A stretch of 19,963 nt of DNA from positions 1-19,963 of the forward strand of contig JADNYV010000616.1 in NCBI GenBank assembly GCA_015501055.1, written 5' to 3'. Positions 1 through 9,689 of this stretch are shown here, in pieces. The DNA is from Mucidula mucida (taxonomy: Eukaryota; Basidiomycota; Agaricomycetes; Agaricales; Physalacriaceae). Position numbers and translations under genes: made by a program. Numbering within the stretch: position 1 is the first letter of the stretch; the number at the start of each line of letters is the position of its first letter. The notes beneath the pieces were generated by a model. That model was not told the DNA's origin. It searched no databases and was given only the letters and a program-made list of their open reading frames with translations.

Positions 1-808
1 CTAAAAATACGTCGGATGTAGACGAGGACACTCTTCGCGACCTTTATTCTGCGTTTGATGATCTTTTAGATCCCCGCCACGTACAACGGGAAGATGGAAC
101 ACCCTACGTCGTCGAGAGCGCGTTCGGTGAAGCTATACCGTTCATACACATCCAAAAAGATATTGTTTGCATGAAGCTAGAGAGGATGGGCAAGTCAATC
201 ACCGGTCTGTGATCTCCGCCTCTCAATTGTGGTTGCTCATCAATATCAATGTGCACAGACGAGCAGTCGAAAGGCAAAAGAAAGGCCTCCAGTCCGGATA
301 TCTCTGATCATGGTGACGCGAAACGCTTGTGCAAGTCACCAAGCGTCAGCACCCCATCGGTGGTGGGTGTATATTCTCGCTGTGCACTTCCCCGCCCATG
401 ACACTTATTCAATAGTCATCCCCATCCACGAAGGACATCGAGTCCGAGGCGTCATCCCCATCCATGATGAGCATAGCACGTCTTCTCGTATATCCTATCA
501 AGAATCTAATAATCTTCCTTGTACAGACCAGGCGGCCATCCAACGCTTCCGACATTCGATCACCTTTCCCTCCTCCTCCTCCTCCTCCTCCTCCATCACC
601 CCAAGTATCTACGACACTCACAGACCTGCTCCTCCACCAAACGGCGAACCTGCGCAAGATCCAACAGGAGTATAATGAAAGTATCCAGGCGGTACAGCAC
701 GCCAGGGAACGACATGCGCGCGCGGCGAAGCGTATGGCAGAGGCCAGGCAGCAGGTCAACGAGACTGCGCGACGGATGATTGACGAGGGGCCTATGAGTA
801 CGCCATAA
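1..808 (+). CDS. 3' part of an unrecognised protein gene, with Ser-rich, poly-Pro and coiled-coil tail
   Basis: The gene enters from the left edge; its first complete codon here is at 3. An open frame runs to a stop at 210-212, but that stop lies in a likely intron, 205-258 (54 nt, GTCTGT..CACAG). Splicing gives a Lys/Ser-rich, nuclear-signal-like stretch (KGKRKASSPD, then DAKRLCKS). A second likely intron is 369-415 (47 nt, GTATAT..AATAG); it removes the next stop at 399-401 and joins SVVG to SSPSTKDIES in frame. The last exon ends at 808. It encodes nine consecutive prolines from a CCT repeat (about 568-595), then about 60 residues rich in Gln, Arg, Ala and Glu that look like an amphipathic helix or coiled coil. 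A third possible intron of only 39 nt (488-526) keeps the frame either way. I recognise no domain in the visible part, so no function is assigned. The splice model is inference; the simpler alternative is an end at 212 or 401. Confidence 0.5.
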
Positions 809-862
809 TATATATCCACTTATTTCAGATATCAAGAATCAAGATACCTCATTTCCTTCAGT

Positions 863-2623
863 TTACACATACACCTTGCGAAAACCCTCTACAGTATACC
901 CGACATTGGGACTTCCTTCGCCGTCCACAGCGGGCATTCCCCCCATGGTGGATATCGAGATGTTCAGTCCGTCCTGTTTCAACTCCAAGAGCCGTTTGAT
1001 GTCGGGATCCGTCCAAATATTGTGTATATCCGCGTCAAAGCGGAACGCGATTTCGACCGTCTGCAATCGTGCAGCTGTATTGTCGGCACGATAACGGCTT
1101 TCGAGAAAGTCGCAAAGATCACTGGAGATGAAGTCGATGGTGCGCTTCATGTAGTACGTCGACGCACTATCGACGTGGACGATGAAGGACGTGAGCTTCG
1201 GCACGAGCTGGTAATGGGTTGAGAATGGAAGGAACTGCAGGAGCACCTCGAGCTCCGTATCATATCCGGGGCTCAGACTCCATTGACTGTATTTCAGCTT
1301 GAGCGCCGTGAGCTCTGGCGCGCGCGCGAGGATCTCAGAAAGTATGTGTGCATCAGCCAAGTCTACGATCCTGAGGCTCTTCAAGGAGCACCCCGACCGG
1401 ACGATGAGGTTGAGGATAGCGAGTAGCATGTCTGGCGGACATGACTGCGGGGTACCGTTCAGGGAGAGAACGGCCGGGGCTTTGACATGAAGCTCCTCTA
1501 AACATGGGAGCTCCAGCATGTCGAGCAAATGCTCGTCGGATATAGTGAGTGTTCGAAGGGCAGTATGTCGGAGTGCTGTGAGCTCGGGGTCTGTAGGCCA
1601 AACATTGAAGGGATGTGTGATTCGGAGGTGGGTGAGGTGTGGACACGCCGAGAGATGTGTCCAAAAATGGGGTATAGCCGACATCATATCCTCGTCAACG
1701 TCTACCCACGTACTTTCCATGCGGGTTATTTGAGAAAGTGGTATATCCACCTCGTAATAATCCAGTGGGTTTATGTTTTCTAGTTTGACTTCTCTGAGAG
1801 AAGGGGCATCAGCAAATGCGGTTATAACGCCCTCACCTGAGACGCGAGGAGAATGTAAATTCAGTTCCAGTGTCTCGAGGAGAGGAATTCTTCCGTGCAC
1901 GGTTTCCAGCAAAGGAATCGCATCCTGGTAGATCGAAAGAGAGAGATGTTTCCATCGCTCAGAGACGCTCATCAACTCTTCAATCCATAGTTCGTAAATT
2001 TTCATGACGTGAGGATTATCGGCGTATGGGTCAAGATCATCTACGTGCAGTATTATATCGAGGGGAACTTTGTCGCTGAGGGCAAGTGCTCTGCGCAGTG
2101 TGGGTATGGAAGCTTTCCTGAGAGCAACGTCCTTGCCTCCCGTAGAGTCGAAACAGTGGAGGTGCGCCCATAAAAGTGGGGTGGATAGCACAATGTTCCT
2201 CCAGCGATGGCAGACCTGCGCAAGACACCATGGCCCATCCGAAGTATCCAGCAGATTCGTGTGATCCACACATGAAAAATGAAAGATCTCAGTCAAAATC
2301 TCTTGGGGGAGATGCCGCAATGGTGATAATACGCCCCGGCACTTTGTAAGCACGTCCTGCATTCGCGCCTGTTCCTGTTCCAACTGTTGTACGACGACGC
2401 GAAGGTGCTCTCTTCGAGTGGCAAGAACGTTGACTCCTTCCTGCACCTTGTAAAGAATCTCCTTGGCGTAGAGCTGTCTGTCTATGTCGCTGATGGGATC
2501 ATTGGTGCTTGCTAAACGCTTATAGATGTCGGTAGCGCAGAAATCGGGAAGGGATGGATAGTAGAATTCAGCACATTGACCACAGGCGGGTGGCGCCGGC
2601 GCACCGGAGATATTGGCGGGCAT
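863..2623 (-). CDS. F-box-like protein with leucine-rich C-terminal region
   Basis: This is a single-exon gene of 586 aa. Residues about 45-98 form a charged heptad-like helix (EILYKVQEGVNVLATRREHL, then QQLEQEQARM). An F-box-like motif follows at about 101-155: SPLRHLPQEILTEIFHF, a short insert, then WCLAQVCHRWRNIVLSTPLL and WAHL. This is the layout of the large F-box-like (F-box/LRR) family expanded in agaricomycetes. The remaining 430 residues are irregular leucine-rich repeats with recurring L..L.L motifs, the usual substrate-binding part. The N-terminus carries a small CGQC cysteine pair. Known role of the family: the F-box binds Skp1 in SCF ubiquitin ligases and the repeats select targets. 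The target here cannot be told. It starts 153 bp from a divergent second F-box gene, so the two may share a promoter. No intron is needed and the frame is intact. Confidence 0.85.
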   Translation of the reverse strand: MPANISGAPAPPACGQCAEFYYPSLPDFCATDIYKRLASTNDPISDIDRQLYAKEILYKVQEGVNVLATRREHLRVVVQQLEQEQARMQDVLTKCRGVLSPLRHLPQEILTEIFHFSCVDHTNLLDTSDGPWCLAQVCHRWRNIVLSTPLLWAHLHCFDSTGGKDVALRKASIPTLRRALALSDKVPLDIILHVDDLDPYADNPHVMKIYELWIEELMSVSERWKHLSLSIYQDAIPLLETVHGRIPLLETLELNLHSPRVSGEGVITAFADAPSLREVKLENINPLDYYEVDIPLSQITRMESTWVDVDEDMMSAIPHFWTHLSACPHLTHLRITHPFNVWPTDPELTALRHTALRTLTISDEHLLDMLELPCLEELHVKAPAVLSLNGTPQSCPPDMLLAILNLIVRSGCSLKSLRIVDLADAHILSEILARAPELTALKLKYSQWSLSPGYDTELEVLLQFLPFSTHYQLVPKLTSFIVHVDSASTYYMKRTIDFISSDLCDFLESRYRADNTAARLQTVEIAFRFDADIHNIWTDPDIKRLLELKQDGLNISISTMGGMPAVDGEGSPNVGYTVEGFRKVYV

Positions 2624-2776
2624 CAGGTAACGATTCCCTACAGCGTTGTGTATATGAGCGGAAGACGTGCATTAAGTAGGCTTACAGTATGAACAACTTG
2701 GTGGCGGGAGGATGAAAGCTGACTTTGAGTCGATCGATTGTCCATTTTTGGAAACGCGTGTTCGTCTTTCACAATC

Positions 2777-4278
2777 ATGTCGATCAACTTAGGAAACGGT
2801 ATGCGCGCTCCATGTCCTCATTTCATGCTGAAAAGACACTGCTATAGGAATAACTCATGACCTTCCCTCTGAGTTGATTGATGAAATCATTTCCTGCAAC
2901 CAGGACGACATTGCTTTCCTGCGTTCCGCCTCATTCGTGTCGAAAATCTGGCGCGCGGTAACGCTACAATACCTCTTTTTGGAGGCGTCCTTCCTTTGCA
3001 AGAACGACTTTGTTAGATGGGGATTGATATGCGCGTCTCTGCCCCACGTCGCCCAGTATGTTCGCAATGTAGTGGTCGACCTGGGTGACGCGCAAAGGCT
3101 GCTGGAACGCGCAAGCTCTGTGCCAACTGGGTTCGTTGGCCGCACAAAGGTGGAATGCGATCCTCAGGCAGTCTATATATACACGGAGAGGCTATTTCCC
3201 GGTCTTGATTGCGCGTTTCCGAATGACTCGGATTTCGACGTGGTCCTTCCCATCATGAGCAATGCGACCAGTCTTCAATGGATAATGCCCCCCACACAGG
3301 CCGGATTCGATCCAGCTACTTCCCATACTGCACGCTTCCTAGCGTCTTTCCCAAATATCACCCATCTTTCTTACTTTAGTCACTTTCTTTGTCCGGAGGT
3401 CCAAGTCTACTTTATGAGTTTTTTCCAAAATCTTCGCAAGTGTACATTCTCACTGTGGGGTACAAACGGTTTGGTGTACTTTTTCTCTGGCCATGGACCT
3501 CAAATCAATCTATCCCAACTCGAAGAGATATGGATCGAGGAGTGCGAGCCGGCGGGGGCAATGGATTGGCTTCTGGATAATGTACTCCATAACGCTCATT
3601 ATCCTATTCGTATTCGCAAGCTCGGCTGGGAGTTTAGAGATCCTCCTTTTTCTTCTGACACCTTTGCTCGCCTCATAGGCATGGTGCGCGGGACGCTGGA
3701 GGAACTCTGTTTCAGACCACCATGGACGCCAGACGGTTAGTTCCGTCTGATTTCTGGAACCCCATGTGACGACTCATAACTCACTGCTCTGATTTCTAGG
3801 TCTGGAGGATTGCGAAGCTCCGCCGTTTGGTTTCAATGTGTTACCTGTCTTGAGGATTCTCTCCTTTAGGATTCTCTACCTCTCTTACGAGTCTGATCGT
3901 ATTATGCATTGGTTGAACTCCATATTTGCCGGATTCCCGTCATGCCCCTGCCTCCAAAGACTGGAATTCGCATTCTATCTGGCGAAATCCGAGAATATCA
4001 ATACTGTGTCTGCATTTGATTTTCTTGACTGGAAATCGTTACTGGAAGACCGTTATCCCTCTTTGAAGGTGCTCGAGTTCGAGATGATGATGGAAGATGA
4101 AGAAGCGTTTGATGTTGCAGAAAGGAAGCGCGTGGAGACTATCGTCCGTCAGAGCACAAGGATGGCGAACTCTAAGAAGTTTGTCATGCAGTGGAGTGAG
4201 CATGTTTTTACGACGCGTCTTCTCATTGACCAAATCTGCCTCCTCAAGGTCGGGCGCGATAATCATATTTTTACCTAG
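2777..4278 (+). CDS. F-box-like protein, three exons
   Basis: Exons are 2777-2798, 2848-3735 and 3800-4278, with introns of 49 nt (GTATGC..CTATAG) and 64 nt (GTTAGT..TTCTAG); the protein is 462 aa. The start is set by the first exon: ATG at 2777 gives MSINLGNG joined to ITHDLPSELIDEII, the classic opening of a basidiomycete F-box-like protein (LP.EL..EI). A SxVSKxW-type second helix follows (SASFVSKIWRAVT). The rest is leucine-rich and lacks other domains I recognise; it is probably an irregular LRR fold for substrate recognition in an SCF ubiquitin ligase (family knowledge). It is divergent from the F-box gene at 863-2623, but the two are not near-identical. A decayed relative of residues about 125-230 lies at 11190-11640. 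The C-terminal end after about 4200 is the least certain part. Confidence 0.8.
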
Positions 4279-5117
4279 GCACTCGTTCCCACTTCTACTG
4301 AATGTCGCATCTATGATCGAGAGGAAATACTTCAGGACAGTCTCACTGAATTCTGCTCGATTTCAGATCGTCGAGAAGTGATCGTATGCATCGGCCGCTC
4401 AACGAACACGGTGTCCAGCATCGAGAGACAATGCGCTTTTGCCAAACCATCACGCCCAATCGAGCATGCGCATGCGTAGCTCTAAAATCATTTGGAGATG
4501 TACGTTCACCGCCTTGCGCCCGTGTGGTTCCCCGTCAAGCATCAGCCGCCTTCATATCGCACTGAAGAGTTCCGGCAGCTTCTACACCGCAATCGATGGA
4601 TAGCTATAACTTCTGTATGACTTGGCCTTGGTTAATGTTCAATTCTTTCGCAGTGCATGTGCAAACTTGTGTCCGGTCTCGATGTCGAGCGAGAATGCCG
4701 ATCTCTCAAGTAGAACGGATTTTCCCAAAAGACACATCGCCTATCGCACTCTTGTATGACTTCCTACGATCGTCATCTCCCCATAACTCACCTTCGCCTG
4801 CGACAACGGACCCGGGATACAAGCTTCTCTCCTTGACTTCATCTTTGTCTTCTTCAACCATCTTCAGATCCGCTGCTCTGTTCTACTGAACTGACTGCGC
4901 CAAGACACGGTCGTTGATCTTTTAGCGTCATCCATGACATTTCATTTCCCGGAATACAGACTGTCGAGTGTGCCATTGATTGCCTTAGGGTATAGGTTTT
5001 TGAGCGGTGGACACTATGCGCCCCAGCCCTTTCCAGTGACTGTAAAGGAATCGATAACCTCGCCTCCACTACTTGAAAAGCTTGAACGTGGACCAATCTT
5101 GTCAACAATCACCCCCA
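4279..5117. other. Intergenic region, no gene seen
   Basis: This is 839 bases between the second F-box gene and the DUF6699-like gene. Short open frames on both strands (for example 4596-4889) have no recognisable content and no convincing splice partners. A pyrimidine-rich stretch near 4820-4865 could be part of the promoter of the downstream gene. Nothing else is supported. Confidence 0.4.
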
Positions 5118-5963
5118 ATGTCTCGCCAGGCTCCCACGACTATATATCTCTCTCAGAGTTACGGCGGGCAACCGCCTGCGGTGAAGACTTTACCGATGTA
5201 CCATATACATCGCAACCAAGAATGTCAGTGTTATTGCTATACCTTGGATATGACGACGCTCATCGGATACTACACAGTGCCCGTGTTTTCAACCACAGAG
5301 CCGAAGACCCCACAACATCGTTCGCCTCCCCTTAGCCCACGCCCGATCCTCAAGAAGACGCGCGCATGGAATACATCCAAGCACCATCGTGTGTCATTCC
5401 ACCTTCAACCTAGAACCCCTTCTCCCGCCCCAAAGAGACTTCACATGCACCCTCTTCTCGCCTCGACGCCAAGTCACAAAGCGCCGATCGTATACGACGT
5501 CCACTATGTGCCCAGCGCCAGAGGAGTCGGCGAAGGACTGCTCAATCAACCTGCCACGGATCCGCCGACGTGCACGGCTCTGCAAGTAGCAATCGGGGTG
5601 ATGCGGATGCGATGCAAATGGGTGCTTACCGTCTATCCACCCATTTCGCCCGCATGCCCTACAATGCCGATCTCTAACCTCCATCTTCTCATGAGTATAC
5701 ATGCGTTCTTGGCCACGCCGCTGACTTATGCGGATTGGCTTACGTTGGACCCACAGCAGAAGTGGGTTGTGACCGAGGCGTACGAGGCGCGATGTCGGAT
5801 GAGCGATGAACAACGCAAGAGAGTACAGAAGGGGATGAGTCAAGGAGGTATGGTGGGTGGATGGAGGGAAGGTGTACGAAGGATGGACTGTCTCGGCGGT
5901 AGGACATGTCTCGTTGGTGTAGAGAGTGATAGGTGGGGCACATTGAGGTTGGTTTTTGCCTGA
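5118..5963 (+). CDS. DUF6699-like basidiomycete protein
   Basis: The first in-frame ATG (5118) gives 281 aa; the frame is open upstream to 5073 without a Met. The N-terminal 100 residues are low complexity, rich in Pro, Ser and Thr, with the PILKK motif and short basic runs common in this family. The C-terminal domain (about 130-281) matches my memory of the DUF6699 pattern: a HPLLA start, a LNQPATDPP segment, a central TMPISNLHLLMSIHAFLATP helix, a TYADW..L segment, a YEARCR helix, and the ending RRMDCLGGRTCLVGV then WGTLRLVFA. The function of this family is unknown to me; it is multicopy in agaricomycetes. An in-frame segment at 5224-5277 has the look of a retained intron, so the mature protein could be 263 aa. 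It is convergent with the dehydrogenase remnant, 48 bp away. Confidence 0.75.
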   Translation: MSRQAPTTIYLSQSYGGQPPAVKTLPMYHIHRNQECQCYCYTLDMTTLIGYYTVPVFSTTEPKTPQHRSPPLSPRPILKKTRAWNTSKHHRVSFHLQPRTPSPAPKRLHMHPLLASTPSHKAPIVYDVHYVPSARGVGEGLLNQPATDPPTCTALQVAIGVMRMRCKWVLTVYPPISPACPTMPISNLHLLMSIHAFLATPLTYADWLTLDPQQKWVVTEAYEARCRMSDEQRKRVQKGMSQGGMVGGWREGVRRMDCLGGRTCLVGVESDRWGTLRLVFA

Positions 5964-6011
5964 GTTGTAAGGCCTACACATGTTTATCAATATACTGACT
6001 GACAAAACAAC

Positions 6012-6431
6012 TTAATACGTCTTTGTATGCTGTTTGATACGACTATATTTACAGATAAACGCTATGAATATGAATAATTTTTTGGGTTCGTGTCGAATGT
6101 GGATGTTAGCGATGGACTCTTTGCGTGGCCCCGCGCTCTCAGCCATGCAGCTGATACCGGCGTTGTGCACGACGGTGTCAAGACGGCCCTCGGCCTTCTT
6201 GATAACGTCCTTCGCGGCGGCGACGGACTCTGTGAATGCAACGTCAAGCTGAACAAACTTGACATTGAGACCGTCGGCTTTGAGCTGGGACTGCGCGTCC
6301 AAACCAGCCTTGACGTTGCGCGCGGAGAGGTAGACGGTGTGGCCTTTCTCTGCGAGGCTTCGCACTATCTCTAGTGCAATACCTGTGTTGGAGCCAGTGA
6401 CAAGAGCGACGCGTTCGTAGGTTGCAGACAC
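6012..6431 (-). pseudogene. Truncated short-chain dehydrogenase/reductase (SDR) remnant
   Basis: The reading frame of 139 aa starts like a classical SDR with a Rossmann fold: MSATYERVALVTGSNTGIA for the cofactor loop, VYLSARN after beta-2, VQLDV before the adenine site, and LDTVVHNAGIS for the NAG motif. The third glycine of the TGxxxGIG loop is replaced by Ala (GIA). After about residue 105 the frame turns into unrelated residues. One frame over, the expected next motif TFDTN is present and then stops after a few codons. The part carrying the YxxxK catalytic pair is absent, and the DUF6699-like gene lies immediately beyond. Normal members have about 240-300 aa. This is best read as a 5' fragment with a small deletion near 6085-6105 and loss of the 3' half. 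An expressed short protein cannot be excluded but would lack a catalytic centre. Confidence 0.75.
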
Positions 6432-7077
6432 GGCGATGATGAGTTGGGTGGGTTTCTGAGATTCGCAATTTCAGTTCCCCCTTGTTATACGCGAAATGCA
6501 GAAGGTATTGGGCCAGAAAACAGAATCGTCAGCAATCAGCGAGTTGAGCAGACGCGTGGGTGGGCTGTAACGGCCGAACAACAAGAATAGAACGGGAAGT
6601 CGGTTCAGGACGAAGAAAGCGAGACCCTCAGTTTCATTTTATATCGACCTTTTTCCGTCTAACCATGAAAACTAGAAACAATTTAAGTCACACTGTCGCA
6701 AGGACTTGGATATCCGATACTAGCACTGCACCCTTTCATTCATGCGTACATTGTAACCTATTTTCCCACTGAGAGAGTGGCAGTACGACGTCGTGAAACC
6801 CAGTCATAACGTGTCACTCCGATTCACGCTCGGCATTAACGATGAATGTCCAAAGCCGTTGAAAGCGCGCCTGAGTCTCCTGCTAGACTGAGCCTGTGAC
6901 GCAGCTCTTTCGACGATGTGAATGTGCAAGTAGATGCGATACCTGATATTCGGGGTGGTACGCATGAAAGAGAATTTTACTCCGCCACGGTTGGGCGTCG
7001 GCACATTGTAAAATAGTCCTACCATCAAGCTAGTATGTGTATATAGTCATACGGATATACAAGTACATATAATAGTG
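6432..7077. other. Intergenic region, no gene seen
   Basis: This is about 650 bases between the SDR remnant and the 3' end of the FunK1 gene. Open frames at 6560-6772 and 6804-7028 are short, lack recognisable motifs and are probably chance. A stretch near 6868-6925 resembles one at 10222-10280 (see findings). AT-rich sequence near 7030-7080 may hold the 3' processing signals of the kinase gene. Confidence 0.4.
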
Positions 7078-9689
7078 TCAATTCATAACGTTGGACGTGA
7101 GTCTCTGCGTCGCACGCCCGTCATAACCCTTGGACTTCTTTAACACGCGAGTTAGCTGTATATTACAGTCAGCGCTAGTCAAGTCGCCTTGTCGCTTCAA
7201 CTTGTTCTCGGGTTTCACCGTGACTTTTGTGGCCAAAGTGTTGTCCACCCAATCAAGCTCGTTCCGGCCACGCTCGGGCATCCAAGCCGCGAAAGCCTCA
7301 AGAGTGGTGTACAGCCAAGAGCCCTTGTTGAGCTTGGCCATGCCTTTCTTGTGCTTGGCCTCTTGGGACTGGCGATCCAATTCGTCGTCGTCGTCCTCCG
7401 AGTCATCAGGTAGCACCGGTCGGGGGGCTTTCGGTTTGGTATATCGAAAGGCAAAGCTCGAAGACAATCTCTCAAACAACTGGCACATTTCTTTGATAGT
7501 GAAGTTGACTTCGGCGAACGAGCCTGATATGATAGCTGTACGCTTCCTAGTTCCACCCTCGTCCGGTTGGCCTTCCTGGTAAAAGTACACATCAAAGACT
7601 TCTAGTAGATCATCGAGTTTCATCTTTGAGAGATCGTGCTCGAGATGACGAAGTGCCGCGTAAGCCAGGACATACAGCGCTGATTCTCGGTCGTCAAGGA
7701 TGGTATGTTCTGTGCTTGGATTCGCCGCGAGGTTAGCAGAGATGAATTGCCAAGTGCCCTATGCGAGTGATCAATTTAGTCAAACATTTTTGGTAGCAGT
7801 AGGTGTACTTACTGTGCGTGAAATACGATGCTCATGAGAGTTACCTGGCGGAATCAAATCGAGCACCACACAGTGGTCCCAATCAATGAGAAAACCCGCA
7901 ACGGGACTATCATCGGTGGGTCTAATCTTCATCATGATGTTCCCGACACTGATGTCGCGATGAAGAATTCGCGCCTTTTCGTACGCCATTTGGTGACCTG
8001 TTTGATTGTCAGGTATCTGTCATATCAGAAGAAGGAGACTGACCTTTCATGCCATCTGCAACACATTTGACAAGGCTCTTGGCGGTCGGAAATGTAAGCA
8101 GGTCGCGTCCAAGAGTAAGCAGTAGGATTCGGTGAGCATGTAGAGTGCGTATCCTCAACGGCGTAATCCAATAAACCCAAGGGGCACCAGCGTATTGGTG
8201 ACCAATGGTCTCCATGCCATCGACATCGCCACCAGCAGCCATCTCCGCAACATTCTCAACGTTGTGAAGGGCAAGACGCTCATAGATCTCCGACTCCTTC
8301 AAGGTGAGAGCAGAGTCCTCTCGCCAGTAATCCTTGAGATAAAGCACACGGTTGTCACTGACGCGCATAACGATGCCACGACGCGTTGAACGTCCAAAAG
8401 GAGAGAGGAAACCCTCGTGATAGACGGGGGCAGGGATAATGTAGGCGTCACCGGCAAACGTCATCTTGAGCAACGATAGTTCGCTGATCTTGCCTTGCTC
8501 GTTGTGGAACGATTCAGTCTGACCGTACCACAGTTCCGAGGCGTAATCAACAAACTTTCCTCTCGCAGTCTTGTCCTCTTCCTCCGTCGGAAACGTGATG
8601 GTAGGATCAACACCGCGTTGACGGTCCGTGAGCTGAGCCAAACGCTGGTAGAACCTGAAAAGGATTTGCGGCTCTTTGATGTAGTCGAAGCGCCGGGTGA
8701 CGATGGCGGATGAGCGGTCCCAGCGCATAAAGCGTACGAAAGTGCCGCAAACGAGTGTGGAAAAGACATGCGAGCGGTACTGGACACCCATGATGACTGC
8801 GTTGTAAGCGGCGAGCTGCCCGCGTGTCTCTACGCCCTTTGACGAGGCGTTTTCGAAAGGATACGAGGGAGTCGGTGTTGGTATCTCGGACTCTGTAGGA
8901 GCCGGCGTTCCGTTCGATGGTTGGACCAATGCATCATCGCCGCCCTCGCTGACGGCGGAAGCGCCAGGGTCTGTGGCATTAGCCCGAGCTTGGGCAGCTA
9001 AAGACTGTCGAGGTTCATCGATGAAGGCATCGTAGTTCTCCTTTGGTTTCAATTCGATGAAGCCTTCTGATTTGAAGAAGTCAGAGGCTGTAGGAATTCG
9101 GTCGGCGCGCTCTTCGTCGTAGACAGTTATGTCCATGCCCATCTTGCCGCACGAAGGATCGCGTTTACTGTGCGTGTCGTGGAATGAGATTGGGCATTTG
9201 ATGTAGGAATCGTCGGCCCCTGCGATGGCAGCCGCGTCCGAAGGCCATTCAGAAAATGCATCGACCTATTTGATGCGATTGGGTAGGGTTCAAGGTAGTT
9301 AAAATAAATGAACGCACAAATTTCCGGTATGACTTGGCCTCCGCCGCTCCTGCCATTGACTTGAGCATGCTGATCCGCAAAACGGGTATTTCAGCCGTCT
9401 TGTAATTCTCAGGAGTATCTGGGTTCCATGGTAGAAAGTCGTCAAGGAAGGTTTCAACAGGCATGGGTCCGATATAATGCCCAGTAGTTTCTCTGACGAG
9501 CTCTTTGTATCTGTCGGCCATGCTTTCCTGTTTAATAACGCTGGCGAAGACGTTAAACCCTGAAGCTTTCTTGACAACGGGGGTGTTGTGGGCAGCAAAC
9601 TGGGCCTCTGGCGGAGGAGTTGTATTGGCAGGAGTAGTTCTTCCGCTAGGAGGAGTGTCTGCGGACGAGGGAGTGGGTCGTTCTGCCAT
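7078..9689 (-). CDS. FunK1-type fungal protein kinase
   Basis: Four exons, in gene order: 9689-9318, 9265-8044, 7997-7813 and 7758-7078. The introns are 52, 46 and 54 nt. The join is in frame throughout and gives 819 aa. ATG 9689 (MAERPTPSS) was chosen over an upstream in-frame ATG because a Pro/Ser/Thr-rich tail is the usual FunK1 start. Kinase signs: a VLYLKDYWR lysine segment (exon 2), the catalytic loop ILHRDISVGNIMM (H544-R545-D546, N551), and LIDWD at about 569-572 in place of DFG, as is usual in FunK1 and fructosamine-kinase-like enzymes. GTWQFISANL follows the activation segment, also a family hallmark. The tail has an acidic run (about 711-720) and then basic, low-complexity sequence. 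FunK1 kinases are expanded in agaricomycetes, and their substrates are mostly unknown. Exon borders are confirmed by motif continuity (GMK/GHQMAYEKAR and ISRT/GTWQF). Confidence 0.9.

Noticed and set aside
568..595. CCT trinucleotide repeat as an independent repeat element
   Set aside because: It is a short microsatellite inside a likely coding exon (poly-Pro), so it is described with that gene.
229..675. 148-aa open frame overlapping the first gene
   Set aside because: It has no recognisable motif, includes the poly-Ser translation of the CCT repeat, and conflicts with the better spliced model in another frame.
4596..4889. 97-aa open frame between the F-box and DUF6699-like genes
   Set aside because: It has no motif, no splice partner and biased low-complexity content; probably chance.
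4934..5335. 133-aa open frame overlapping the start of the DUF6699-like gene
   Set aside because: It is in a different frame from the recognised domain and has no family features.
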